NCBI GenBank assembly: GCA_000715685.1
Contig: KL569522.1
Coordinates: 14,145 to 19,377, forward strand
DNA: 5,233 bases
Direction: 5' to 3'
Origin: Streptomyces lilacinus
Lineage (GTDB): Bacteria > Actinomycetota > Actinomycetes > Streptomycetales > Streptomycetaceae
Below are positions 1-4,951 of this stretch, piece by piece (the stretch's first letter is position 1; each line of letters opens with the position of its first letter). A program made the position numbers and the translations under genes. A model generated the notes under the pieces. The model had not been told where the DNA came from and ran no database searches. It saw nothing but the letters and a program-made list of their open reading frames with translations.

Positions 1-1
1 A

Positions 2-331
2 CCGCCCGCCGCCGCACCACCCGTGCCCGCGCCGCGCGCCCCGCGCGAGGCGCGGTCGCTCCGGGGCACGCCGTTACCGGCCGCGCTGGTCGAGCGGATC
101 CGCGACAGCGCCGTCGGCGCGATCGGCGGCGCGCCGCCGGGCGAGGGGGGCAAGGGGCCGTCGGGCCGGGAGGCCGCCCGGCGGGCCTGCGAGGCGGCCG
201 TCCGGCTGACGCTGTCCTACGTCGTCGCCCCCGCCGCGTCGGACGAGGAGGCCGCCGGCGAGGTCGCCCGCGTGGTGCGGGCCCTGCTGGGCACGGCAGC
301 GCGGACGGATCGGACGGATCGGACGGAATAG
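2..331 (+). CDS. C-terminal part of a probable TetR-family transcriptional regulator (5' truncated)
   Basis: The reading frame is open from the left edge and ends at TAG 329-331, giving 109 visible residues; the start and any helix-turn-helix domain lie outside the window. The visible part begins with a Pro/Ala-rich stretch. An amphipathic segment follows (ALVERIRDSAVGAI), then a Gly-rich loop. The last helices include RLTLSYVVAP and the run EVARVVRALLG, which resemble the ligand-binding and dimerisation end of TetR/AcrR proteins. The tail is an Arg-Thr-Asp repeat encoded by a 9-bp tandem repeat. An internal GTG at 23 is in frame but is not a likely start. The gene converges on sugE, and a TetR gene beside an SMR exporter suggests, without proof, that it controls efflux. 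The family call rests on the C-terminus alone, so another helical regulator is possible. Confidence 0.6.
   Translation, partial: PPAAAPPVPAPRAPREARSLRGTPLPAALVERIRDSAVGAIGGAPPGEGGKGPSGREAARRACEAAVRLTLSYVVAPAASDEEAAGEVARVVRALLGTAARTDRTDRTE
302..328 (+). repeat. Three tandem copies of a 9-bp unit at the 3' end of the TetR-like gene
   Basis: The unit CGGACGGAT occurs at 302-310 and 311-319, and again with one change (CGGACGGAA) at 320-328. It is in codon phase and encodes RTD-RTD-RTE, immediately followed by the TAG stop. Copy-number change by slippage would add or remove three residues without disturbing the frame. Confidence 0.9.
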
Positions 332-339
332 GCGGCTCA

Positions 340-438
340 GGCCGGTCCGACAGAGCAGCCCCAAGGGCCAGTCCGGCAGTGCAGGCCCCAAGGGCCGGTC
401 AGGCAGAGCGGGCCGCTCGGGCAGCTCGGGCCGCTCAG
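340..438. repeat. Degenerate GGCC-type repeats between convergent tetR-like and sugE genes
   Basis: Copies of a core like GGCCGGTCCGGCAGAGCAG begin at 340, 366 and 393 (spacing 26 and 27). Two shorter, more diverged copies begin at 411 and 429 (spacing 18), and the last runs into the sugE stop codon. The 103-bp stretch 332-434 between the two stop codons holds no gene and is mostly this repeat. The copies differ at several positions, so this looks like an old, decayed duplication. Confidence 0.55.
358..396. terminator. Possible bidirectional terminator: two short GC hairpins between convergent genes
   Basis: Two hairpins lie in tandem: GCCC-CAA-GGGC (358-368) and GGCCC-CAA-GGGCC (384-396). 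Both have a 3-base loop and can form on either strand, and both sit between two convergent stop codons. Neither is followed by a T-run, and the stems are only 4-5 bp. The call rests mainly on position, since actinomycete terminators often lack U-tracts. Confidence 0.3.
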
Positions 439-758
439 TGCGAGGAGCCGGACAGCTGAAGCCCGATCACCCCGACGATCACCAGGGTGATGGACACGAT
501 CTTGAGCGTGGAGACCAGGTCGCCCAGGAAGACCATGCCGTAGATGGCGGTGCCGGCGGCCCCGATGCCCGTCCACACGGCGTAGGCCGGGCCCACGTCC
601 AGCTTCTTCAGCGAGAGGGTCAGCAGCCCGAAGCTGCCGAGCGCGAAGCAGGCGAAGGCGAACGTGGGCCACAGCCGGGTGAAACCGTGGGAGAGCTTGA
701 GACAGACCGCGAAGCCGGTCTCCAGGATCCCGGCGACGACGACCAGCAGCCACGCCAT
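435..758 (-). CDS. sugE: SMR-family exporter, SugE/Gdx type (guanidinium or quaternary ammonium efflux)
   Basis: This 107-residue, four-helix inner-membrane protein has the length of the small multidrug resistance family, which works as an antiparallel dimer exchanging protons for cationic substrates. Helices are near residues 4-20, 30-49, 56-78 and 84-103. The proton/substrate Glu is E13 in VAGILETG. The helix-3 motif PAYAVWTGIGAAG (57-69) is of the Gdx (formerly SugE) type rather than EmrE (AYAIWSGVG). G10, E13, S42 and W62 of the Gdx binding pocket are present, but the usual W16 is F16. I chose the ATG at 758 because GGGAGG lies 7 nt upstream and the protein then begins MAWLL like its relatives. 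An upstream in-frame ATG at 800 would add 14 non-conserved residues and lies inside a predicted stem. The gene is the last of the minus-strand series after rsgA. Gdx proteins export guanidinium, but the actual substrate here is inferred. Confidence 0.9.
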   Translation of the reverse strand: MAWLLVVVAGILETGFAVCLKLSHGFTRLWPTFAFACFALGSFGLLTLSLKKLDVGPAYAVWTGIGAAGTAIYGMVFLGDLVSTLKIVSITLVIVGVIGLQLSGSSH

Positions 759-765
759 CAGATTG

Positions 766-771
766 CCTCCC
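766..771 (-). promoter_or_regulatory. Strong ribosome binding site of sugE
   Basis: GGGAGG (reverse complement of 766-771) lies 7 nt before the ATG at 758. It decides the start in favour of MAWLL over the longer reading frame from 800. Confidence 0.8.
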
Positions 772-779
772 GTTCCGCC

Positions 780-829
780 GACCGCCCCGGTGCCGGGCAT
801 GTCTGTGCATGCCCTTGCCAGGGACGGTC
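780..829 (-). promoter_or_regulatory. Two-tier stem-loop in the sugE leader (candidate cis-regulatory RNA, attenuator or terminator)
   Basis: In the minus-strand transcript GACCGUCCC (829-821) pairs with GGGGCGGUC (788-780): nine pairs with one G-U wobble. Inside is a perfect 7-bp stem, GGGCAUG (814-808) with CAUGCCC (801-795), closed by the loop CACAGA (807-802). Six bases on each side (820-815 and 794-789) form an internal loop. The one imperfect pair of the outer helix is a G-U wobble in the sugE sense and a C-A mismatch on the other strand, which fits RNA read as sugE. An alternative hairpin CCCG-GCAC-CGGG (797-786) would exclude both helices, as in an attenuator. The structure starts 18 nt after the rsgA stop and ends 8 nt before the sugE ribosome binding site. 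It could instead be an rsgA terminator without a U-tract, or its inner palindrome could be a repressor operator. Confidence 0.5.
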
Positions 830-847
830 ACTCGCAAACGTAGGCGA

Positions 848-1855
848 TCAGTCGCCTTCGCGCCGCTCCCGGGTCGCCAGCAGCCGGCGCAGCGAGTAGA
901 GCCGCTGGGGGTCGGCGTGTCCGTCGGCCACCCACTGGTCCAGCGCGCAGTCCGGCTCGTCGTGGCTGCAGGCGCGCGGGCACTCGGCCGTGCCGGGCTC
1001 CAGGTCGGGGAAGGCGTGGATGACGCGCCCCGGGTCCACGTGGTGGAGGCCGAAGGAGCGCACGCCCGGGGTGTCGATGACCCAGCCCGCGTCGTCGGGC
1101 AGTCGCAGGGCCAGCGCCGAGGTGGTGGTGTGCCGGCCGCGGCCGGTGACCGCGTTGACGTGGCCGGTCGCCCGCTGCCGGTCCGGCACCAGCGCGTTGA
1201 CCAGGGTCGTCTTGCCGACGCCGGAGTGCCCGACGAACGCGGTGATCCGGCCCTCGAGCCGCTCGCGGACCCGGTCCGCGGCCCCTCCGTCGGCCAGCTC
1301 CTCACGGTTGGTCACCACGTAGCGGATGCCGAAGGACCCGTAGGACTCCATCAGCTTCTCCGCCGACGCCAGGTCGGACTTGGTGAGCACCAGCAGTGGC
1401 TCGAGCCCCGCGTCGAAGGCCGCGACCAGGCAGCGGTCGATCAGCCGGGGGCGCGGCTCGGGGTCGGCGAGGGCGGTGACGATGGCCAGCTGGTCGGCGT
1501 TGGCGACCACCACGCGCTCGAAGGGATCGTCGTCGTCGGCCGTCCGGCGCAGCACGGAGCGGCGCTCCTCGACCCGGACGACGCGGGCGAGGGTGTCCTT
1601 GGCGCCGCTGAGGTCGCCCACGACGGCGACGCGGTCGCCGACCACGACGCCCTTGCGGCCCAGCTCGCGGGCCTTCATGGCCATGACGACCCGGTCCTCG
1701 ACGAGGACGGTCAGCCGGCCGCGGTCCACGGTGAGCACGAAGCCCTCGGCGGCGTCCTCGTGCTTGGGTCGGATGGTCGTCCGGGGGCGGTTTCCCTTGC
1801 GGTTGGGGCGGACGCGGACGTCGTCCTCGTCGGTGTGCTTGCCGTAGCGACGCAT
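848..1855 (-). CDS. rsgA: Ribosome small subunit-dependent GTPase A (RsgA/YjeQ)
   Basis: This cytoplasmic GTPase acts late in 30S ribosomal subunit maturation, hydrolysing GTP when bound to the subunit. The 335-residue protein has the family's three parts. An N-terminal OB-fold (about 36-105) follows a basic tail. A circularly permuted GTPase domain has G4 TKSD (158-161) before G1 GHSGVGKT (209-216), a GRGRHTTT switch segment (238-245) and G3 DTPG (261-264). The C-terminal zinc site is formed by C292, C296, H298 and C303, followed by a helical end. The zinc spacing (C-x3-C-x-H-x4-C) is one residue shorter in each interval than the E. coli and B. subtilis forms I recall. The ATG at 1855 is 16 nt after the aroA stop, with a weak GGAA ribosome site, so the gene is probably co-transcribed and translationally linked with aroA. 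A small hairpin (GGCGA-CTGA-TCGCC, 856-843) encloses its stop codon. Confidence 0.96.
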   Translation of the reverse strand: MRRYGKHTDEDDVRVRPNRKGNRPRTTIRPKHEDAAEGFVLTVDRGRLTVLVEDRVVMAMKARELGRKGVVVGDRVAVVGDLSGAKDTLARVVRVEERRSVLRRTADDDDPFERVVVANADQLAIVTALADPEPRPRLIDRCLVAAFDAGLEPLLVLTKSDLASAEKLMESYGSFGIRYVVTNREELADGGAADRVRERLEGRITAFVGHSGVGKTTLVNALVPDRQRATGHVNAVTGRGRHTTTSALALRLPDDAGWVIDTPGVRSFGLHHVDPGRVIHAFPDLEPGTAECPRACSHDEPDCALDQWVADGHADPQRLYSLRRLLATRERREGD

Positions 1856-1871
1856 GGTGCTTCCAGCTCTC

Positions 1872-2010
1872 TCAGCTTCTCGGCGCCGTCGTCGCCCCCG
1901 CGACGGAGCCGAGCATCCCGGTCCACAGCTCCGGGAAGTCGGGCAGGGTCTTGGCGGTGGTGGCGACGTTCTCGACCAGGACGCCGTCCACGGCGAGGCC
2001 GATGACGGCG
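1872..2010 (-). pseudogene. aroA: Detached C-terminal 45 residues of AroA, separated by the adapter-like insert
   Basis: Read on the minus strand from 2009 to the TGA at 1872-1874, this stretch encodes 45 residues. It starts AVIGLAVDGV, continues through VATTAKTLPDFPELW and ends in APRS. That is the typical end of actinobacterial EPSP synthase, where ATTAKTLPDFP is strongly conserved. It has no start codon and is in a different frame from the upstream part (codon phase shifted by one), because positions 2011-2033 replace native sequence. It should be joined to 2034-3241 once the true bases are restored. The repaired protein would be about 456 residues if eight codons are missing, as alignment with remembered actinobacterial AroA (DHRMATAG before AVIGL) suggests. 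Confidence 0.9.
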
Positions 2011-2033
2011 CTGTCTATGTGTATAAGAGACAG
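2011..2033. other. Tn5/Nextera mosaic-end sequence inside aroA (library adapter artefact)
   Basis: Positions 2017-2033 read ATGTGTATAAGAGACAG, identical to 17 of the 19 bases of the Tn5 hyperactive mosaic end used in Nextera libraries. Positions 2011-2016 read CTGTCT, the inverted outer tip of the same end. A mosaic-end tip thus abuts genomic DNA on both sides, as expected if two tagmented fragments with partly trimmed adapters were merged. Native Tn5 or IS50 sequence is absent, there is no 9-bp target duplication across the insert, and the block is AT-richer than everything around it. It introduces a TTA codon and an in-frame stop into aroA. Confidence 0.93.
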
Positions 2034-3241
2034 TCGTAGGTGTGGAAGACGCCGCCGTGCAGCGGACGCGGGCGGATGCGCAGCCCGTCCTCGGTCTCGG
2101 TGACGTCGCCGCCGAGCTCGTTGATCTCCTTGGCCAGGGCGGCCAGCCGGTCGGTCTCGTGGAGCCGGAGGTGGGCGATGCCGCGCAGCACGGACTCGGA
2201 GTCGGCCAGCGCCGCGACCGCGGCGATCACCGGGGTGAGCTCGCCGACCTCGTGCAGGTCGGCGTCGATGCCGGTGATCCGCCCGGTGCCGGTGAAGGTC
2301 AGGCCCGCGTCGGTCAGCTCGCAGGAGCCGCCCATGGCGGTGAAGATCTCGCGCAGCGCGTCACCGGGCTGGGTGGTGCGCTCGGGCCAGTCGGGAATCG
2401 TGACCCGGCCGCCGGTGATCAGGGCGGCGGCCAGGAACGGCGCCGCGTTGGACAGGTCGGGCTCGACGACCAGGTCGCGGCCGAGGAGCGCGCTGGGGGA
2501 GACCCGCCAGACGTTCGGCTCGCCGCCGGACTCCGGGGTGTCGACCTGGGCGCCCGCCGCCCGCAGCATGTCCACGGTCATGCGGATGTGCGGCAGCGAC
2601 GGCAGGGTGGCACCGACGTGCCGGACCTCGACGCCCTGGTTGAAGCGCGGGCCGGACAGCAGCAGCGCGCTGACGAACTGCGAGGACGAGGAGGCGTCGA
2701 TCTCGACCGGGCCGCCGTCCAGGGCGCCGGCGCCGTGCACGGTCATCGGCAGGGCGCCGCGCTCGTTGTCGTCGATGCGGGCGCCGAGGGCGCGCAGCGC
2801 GTCGATCACGCCGTGCAGGGGGCGCTCGTAGCTGCGCGGGTCGCCGTCGAAGCGGATGGGGCCGTCGGCGAGCGCGGCGACCGGCGGCAGGAAGCGCATC
2901 ACCGTGCCGGCGTTGCCGACGTCGACGGTGGCCGGGCCGTGCGGCTGGGCCGGGATGACCCGCCAGGCCTCGCCGGTGCCGTCCGGGCCGCCCGCGAGGG
3001 ACGAGCTGGAAGACACTGTTTCCTCGATGCCGACGCCCATGGCGCGCAGCGCGTCCGCCATCAGCACGGTGTCGCGCGAGCGCAGCGGGCGGCGCAGCCA
3101 GCCGGGCTCGGCGGCGAGGGCGGCCAGGACGAGGGCGCGGTTGGTGACCGACTTCGAGCCGGGCACGCCGACGGTGGCGTCGACGGCTCCGGTCGCGAGG
3201 GGGGCGGGCCAGAGGTCGGTGTGCACGGGGCTCTCGGTCAT
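2015..3241 (-). CDS. aroA: 3-phosphoshikimate 1-carboxyvinyltransferase (EPSP synthase), C-terminus broken by adapter insert
   Basis: AroA joins phosphoenolpyruvate to shikimate-3-phosphate in the shikimate pathway, leading to aromatic amino acids; it is cytoplasmic and the target of glyphosate. Residues 1-403 are native, and the last five (CLLYT) come from the adapter at 2011-2033. Motifs in order: [10 protein letters not shown] (27-36), GNAGTVMRF (109-117, with the Gly of glyphosate-sensitive class I enzymes at 112), ASSSSQF (183-189), [10 protein letters not shown] (217-226), [14 protein letters not shown] (260-273), VGELTP (332-337) and HETDRLAAL (361-369). The frame stops right after HTYD, just where the conserved DHRMA substrate-binding segment should come; the remaining C-terminus is at 1872-2009. 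An insertion of serines (77-81) and a Gly-rich linker lies near residue 85. The ATG at 3241 has only weak AAAGG before it and may be leaderless. The gene follows the M50-like gene by 60 bp and precedes rsgA. Confidence 0.95.
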   Translation of the reverse strand: MTESPVHTDLWPAPLATGAVDATVGVPGSKSVTNRALVLAALAAEPGWLRRPLRSRDTVLMADALRAMGVGIEETVSSSSSLAGGPDGTGEAWRVIPAQPHGPATVDVGNAGTVMRFLPPVAALADGPIRFDGDPRSYERPLHGVIDALRALGARIDDNERGALPMTVHGAGALDGGPVEIDASSSSQFVSALLLSGPRFNQGVEVRHVGATLPSLPHIRMTVDMLRAAGAQVDTPESGGEPNVWRVSPSALLGRDLVVEPDLSNAAPFLAAALITGGRVTIPDWPERTTQPGDALREIFTAMGGSCELTDAGLTFTGTGRITGIDADLHEVGELTPVIAAVAALADSESVLRGIAHLRLHETDRLAALAKEINELGGDVTETEDGLRIRPRPLHGGVFHTYDCLLYT

Positions 3242-3247
3242 GCCTTT

Positions 3248-3253
3248 ACCTTA
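3248..3253 (-). promoter_or_regulatory. Possible -10 element for a leaderless aroA transcript
   Basis: TAAGGT (reverse complement of 3248-3253) fits the actinomycete housekeeping pattern TANNNT. It occupies exactly -12 to -7 relative to the A of the aroA ATG, which would put transcription start at or next to the start codon. No good TTGAC-type -35 is seen 16-18 bp further upstream, so support comes only from the -10 and its spacing. Confidence 0.3.
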
Positions 3254-3288
3254 CTGACGTTCTCCCCGTGGTTCGGTCCGAGCGGTCC

Positions 3289-3301
3289 CGGGCGCAGCCC
3301 G
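3289..3301 (-). terminator. Small GC hairpin directly after the M50-like gene
   Basis: CGGGC-TGC-GCCCG forms a 5-bp stem with a 3-base loop starting on the base after the stop codon of the protease gene. There is no U-tract. It may reduce read-through into aroA or be chance in GC-rich DNA. Confidence 0.25.
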
Positions 3302-4018
3302 TCACAGCCCGAGCAGCCAGCGGCCGCCTCCGGTCAGGGAGCACAGCGAGACGACGTGGAAGAGGGCCAGCCACACCATCGGGGGGACGTTCGTCAGCCG
3401 TGCCAGCTGATCGGCGTCGGAGTCGGGGGCCCCGCCGTGCCGCCTCTTGCGCTGCAGTTCGAACGGCGGTCGGACGCCGCCCAGCAGCAGGAACCACACC
3501 ACCCCGTACGCGAAGGCCGCCTGCACCTGCGGCCCGGTCAGCCAGGACACCAGCACGAACGCGCCGCCCGCGAGGACGACGGTCAGCGCCCCGTAGGCGT
3601 TGCGGATCATCACCAGCATCGCGGCGAGCAGCGCCGTCGCGCCCCACAGCAGGGCCGTGGTGTGCCCGGCGGCCAGCAGCCAGGCGCCGGCGAGGCCCAG
3701 CAGGGAGGGGGCGGTGTAGCCGGCGGCGGCGGTGAGGATCATGCCGAGACCGGTGGGCCGCCCGCGCGAGACGGTCAGGCCGGAGGTGTCGGAGTGCAGC
3801 CGGATGCCGTCCAGGCGCCGCCCGCTGAGCAGGGCCACCAGGGCGTGGCCGCCCTCGTGGGCGATGGTGACGGCGTTGCGGGTGACGCGCCAGACGCCGT
3901 ACGGGGTGACGGCGGCGAGGGCTATGACGCCGGTGGCGACGACCAGCCACGTCGAGGGGTGCGGCTGTGTACCGAGGACGCGGTTCCAGAGGTCGGTGGC
4001 GGAGGTACTGCTGTCCAT
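3302..4018 (-). CDS. M50B-like (site-2-protease-type) integral membrane metalloprotease
   Basis: The 238-residue protein has the zinc-protease motif HExxH as HEGGH (54-58) inside a hydrophobic helix. Other hydrophobic stretches are near 22-40, 92-115, 119-137, 143-160, 167-181 and 213-228. A conserved SDADQLARLTNVPP segment (200-213) near the C-terminus probably supplies the third metal ligand through an Asp. This order matches the M50B-like peptidase family common in actinobacteria, whose substrates are mostly unknown. The GY-containing helix AAGYTAPSLLGL (98-109) is also typical. I chose the ATG at 4018 because AAGGAG (4034-4029) lies 10 nt upstream; the longer frame from 4057 adds 13 unlikely residues and would overlap the divergent SRAP start. 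The gene diverges from the SRAP gene and precedes aroA by 60 bp. Active-site residues look intact, but no substrate can be inferred. Confidence 0.8.
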   Translation of the reverse strand: MDSSTSATDLWNRVLGTQPHPSTWLVVATGVIALAAVTPYGVWRVTRNAVTIAHEGGHALVALLSGRRLDGIRLHSDTSGLTVSRGRPTGLGMILTAAAGYTAPSLLGLAGAWLLAAGHTTALLWGATALLAAMLVMIRNAYGALTVVLAGGAFVLVSWLTGPQVQAAFAYGVVWFLLLGGVRPPFELQRKRRHGGAPDSDADQLARLTNVPPMVWLALFHVVSLCSLTGGGRWLLGL

Positions 4019-4059
4019 CTGTGAGCCGCTCCTTGCGTCTTCGTGGCAGTGTGGCACTC
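4019..4059. promoter_or_regulatory. Very short divergent start region between the protease and SRAP genes
   Basis: Only 41 bp separate the two divergent start codons, so promoters for both genes must overlap or lie within the opposite gene. It contains the AAGGAG ribosome site of the minus-strand gene (4029-4034). It also contains an 8-bp direct repeat, GTGGCAGT-GTGGCACT (4043-4058), just before the SRAP ATG. I see no clear TANNNT element or SigR-type GGGAAT/GTT pair. Confidence 0.45.
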
Positions 4060-4884
4060 ATGTGCGGTCGATATGCGGCGAGCCGGCGGCCGGAGGACCT
4101 TGCCGGGCTCTTCGAGGTGGAGAAGTGGGAACCGGAGGAGACGCTTGCTCCGGACTGGAACGTGGCGCCGACGAAGAGCGTCCACGCGGTGCTCGAGCGT
4201 CCTGTGAAAGACGCCGCGGACCGGCGTCCGGTTCGGCAGCTGCGGGTCCTGCGCTGGGGGCTGGTGCCGTCGTGGGCGAAGACGCCCGAGGGCGCGGCGA
4301 AGATGATCAACGCCCGGGCGGAGACGGTCCACGAGAAGCCGTCGTTCCGCCGGGCCTTCGAGGCCCGGCGCTGCCTGCTCCCGGCGGACGGCTACTACGA
4401 GTGGGTGACCGGGGCCCAGGAGCGCGAGCTGGAGGAGAAGGGCCGCCGCAAGCGGACCCGCAAGCAGCCGTACTTCGTCACGCCCGCCGACGGCTCGGTG
4501 ATGGCCCTGGCCGGGGTGTACGAGTTCTGGCGCGACCCCACGCTGCCGCCGGACCACCCGATGGCCTGGTGGGCGACGTGCTCGGTGATAACCACCGCCG
4601 CCGAGCCGGAGCCCTTCGCCGGAGCGGACGCCTCCGACGAGCCGGGGCCGCGCTCCCTGGCGGAGATCCACCCGCGGATGCCGCTGGTCCTGCCGGCCGA
4701 CCGGTGGGCCGCCTGGCTGGACCCGACGCGCACCGACCCCGAGGAGCTGCGGTCGCTGCTGGCGGCCCCGCCCGCCGGGCTGCTGCGGGCGTACCCGGTC
4801 ACGACGGCGGTCAGCGACGTGCGCAACAACGGACCGGAGCTGCTGAAGGAGCTGCCGGCACCGGAGGAGTCGACGCTCTTCTGA
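4060..4884 (+). CDS. SRAP (SOS response-associated peptidase) protein, HMCES/YedK family
   Basis: SRAP proteins protect abasic sites in single-stranded DNA by forming a covalent thiazolidine link through Cys2, exposed after removal of Met1. The start is fixed by this: ATG at 4060 is followed at once by TGC in MCGRYA. Other active-site residues are visible: WNVAPT (33-38), N84 and R86 in NARAET, E114 in GYYEW, and H204 in IHPRMP. At 274 residues it is longer than E. coli YedK (about 222). The extra length includes a charged, Lys/Arg-rich segment (119-136) before QPYF and a loop near 182-198. No convincing Shine-Dalgarno sequence precedes the start. It diverges from the M50-like gene and is followed by the hydrolase gene after 67 bp. 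In Mycobacterium an SRAP gene also adjoins aroA, as I recall. I see no LexA box (GAAC...GTTC) upstream. Confidence 0.93.
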   Translation: MCGRYAASRRPEDLAGLFEVEKWEPEETLAPDWNVAPTKSVHAVLERPVKDAADRRPVRQLRVLRWGLVPSWAKTPEGAAKMINARAETVHEKPSFRRAFEARRCLLPADGYYEWVTGAQERELEEKGRRKRTRKQPYFVTPADGSVMALAGVYEFWRDPTLPPDHPMAWWATCSVITTAAEPEPFAGADASDEPGPRSLAEIHPRMPLVLPADRWAAWLDPTRTDPEELRSLLAAPPAGLLRAYPVTTAVSDVRNNGPELLKELPAPEESTLF

Positions 4885-4885
4885 G

Positions 4886-4950
4886 CCCTTCCGACCCTCT
4901 CGGGCGACAGCATGGACACCCTTCCGATCTCCTGGGCGGCAGGATGGACC
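4886..4950 (+). repeat. Imperfect 33/32-bp tandem duplication before the hydrolase gene
   Basis: Unit 1 (4886-4918) and unit 2 (4919-4950) are directly adjacent. Both begin CCCTTCCGA, share GGGCG, CAG and ATGGAC at the same positions, and match at 26 of 33 aligned columns with one gap. Together they fill almost the whole 67-bp gap between the SRAP stop and the hydrolase GTG. The end of unit 2 holds the AGGA that probably serves as ribosome binding site. Each unit carries an ATG, but the second reaches a stop after two further codons and neither is in the hydrolase frame. Confidence 0.7.
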
Positions 4951-4951
4951 C

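Noticed and set aside
759..847. A known guanidine riboswitch upstream of sugE.
   Set aside because: No ACGR tetraloop pair or recognisable class I, III or IV core could be found by eye, so the structure is reported without assigning a class.
337..1305. A 322-codon minus-strand frame spanning sugE and part of rsgA.
   Set aside because: It is out of frame with both recognised proteins and crosses the intergenic region; its sequence is Arg/Pro/Gly-rich shadow.
809..2005. A 398-codon plus-strand open frame opposite rsgA.
   Set aside because: rsgA on the minus strand carries all family motifs; this is its antisense shadow.
2019..2026. TTA codon near the end of aroA, suggesting bldA control.
   Set aside because: The TTA lies wholly within the mosaic-end sequence and is not native.
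2011..2033. A natural transposon or IS end in aroA.
   Set aside because: There is no transposase, no second long inverted end and no 9-bp target duplication. The sequence is the engineered mosaic end and the block is only 23 bp.
2042..4024. A 660-codon plus-strand open frame.
   Set aside because: It is antisense to aroA and the protease gene. Its product is low-complexity Gly/Arg/Gln/Ala-rich, as GC-rich codon bias produces opposite real genes.
4019..4059. SigR- or LexA-controlled promoter for the SRAP gene.
   Set aside because: No GGGAAT-N18-GTT arrangement and no GAAC-N4-GTTC box is visible in this region.
4919..4930. CTTCCGATCT at 4921-4930 equals the last ten bases of Illumina TruSeq adapters.
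   Set aside because: It lies inside a tandem unit whose sister copy has nearly the same bases, the preceding adapter bases do not match, and reading continues normally into the next gene. Given the real adapter remnant in aroA it deserves a glance, but chance is likelier.
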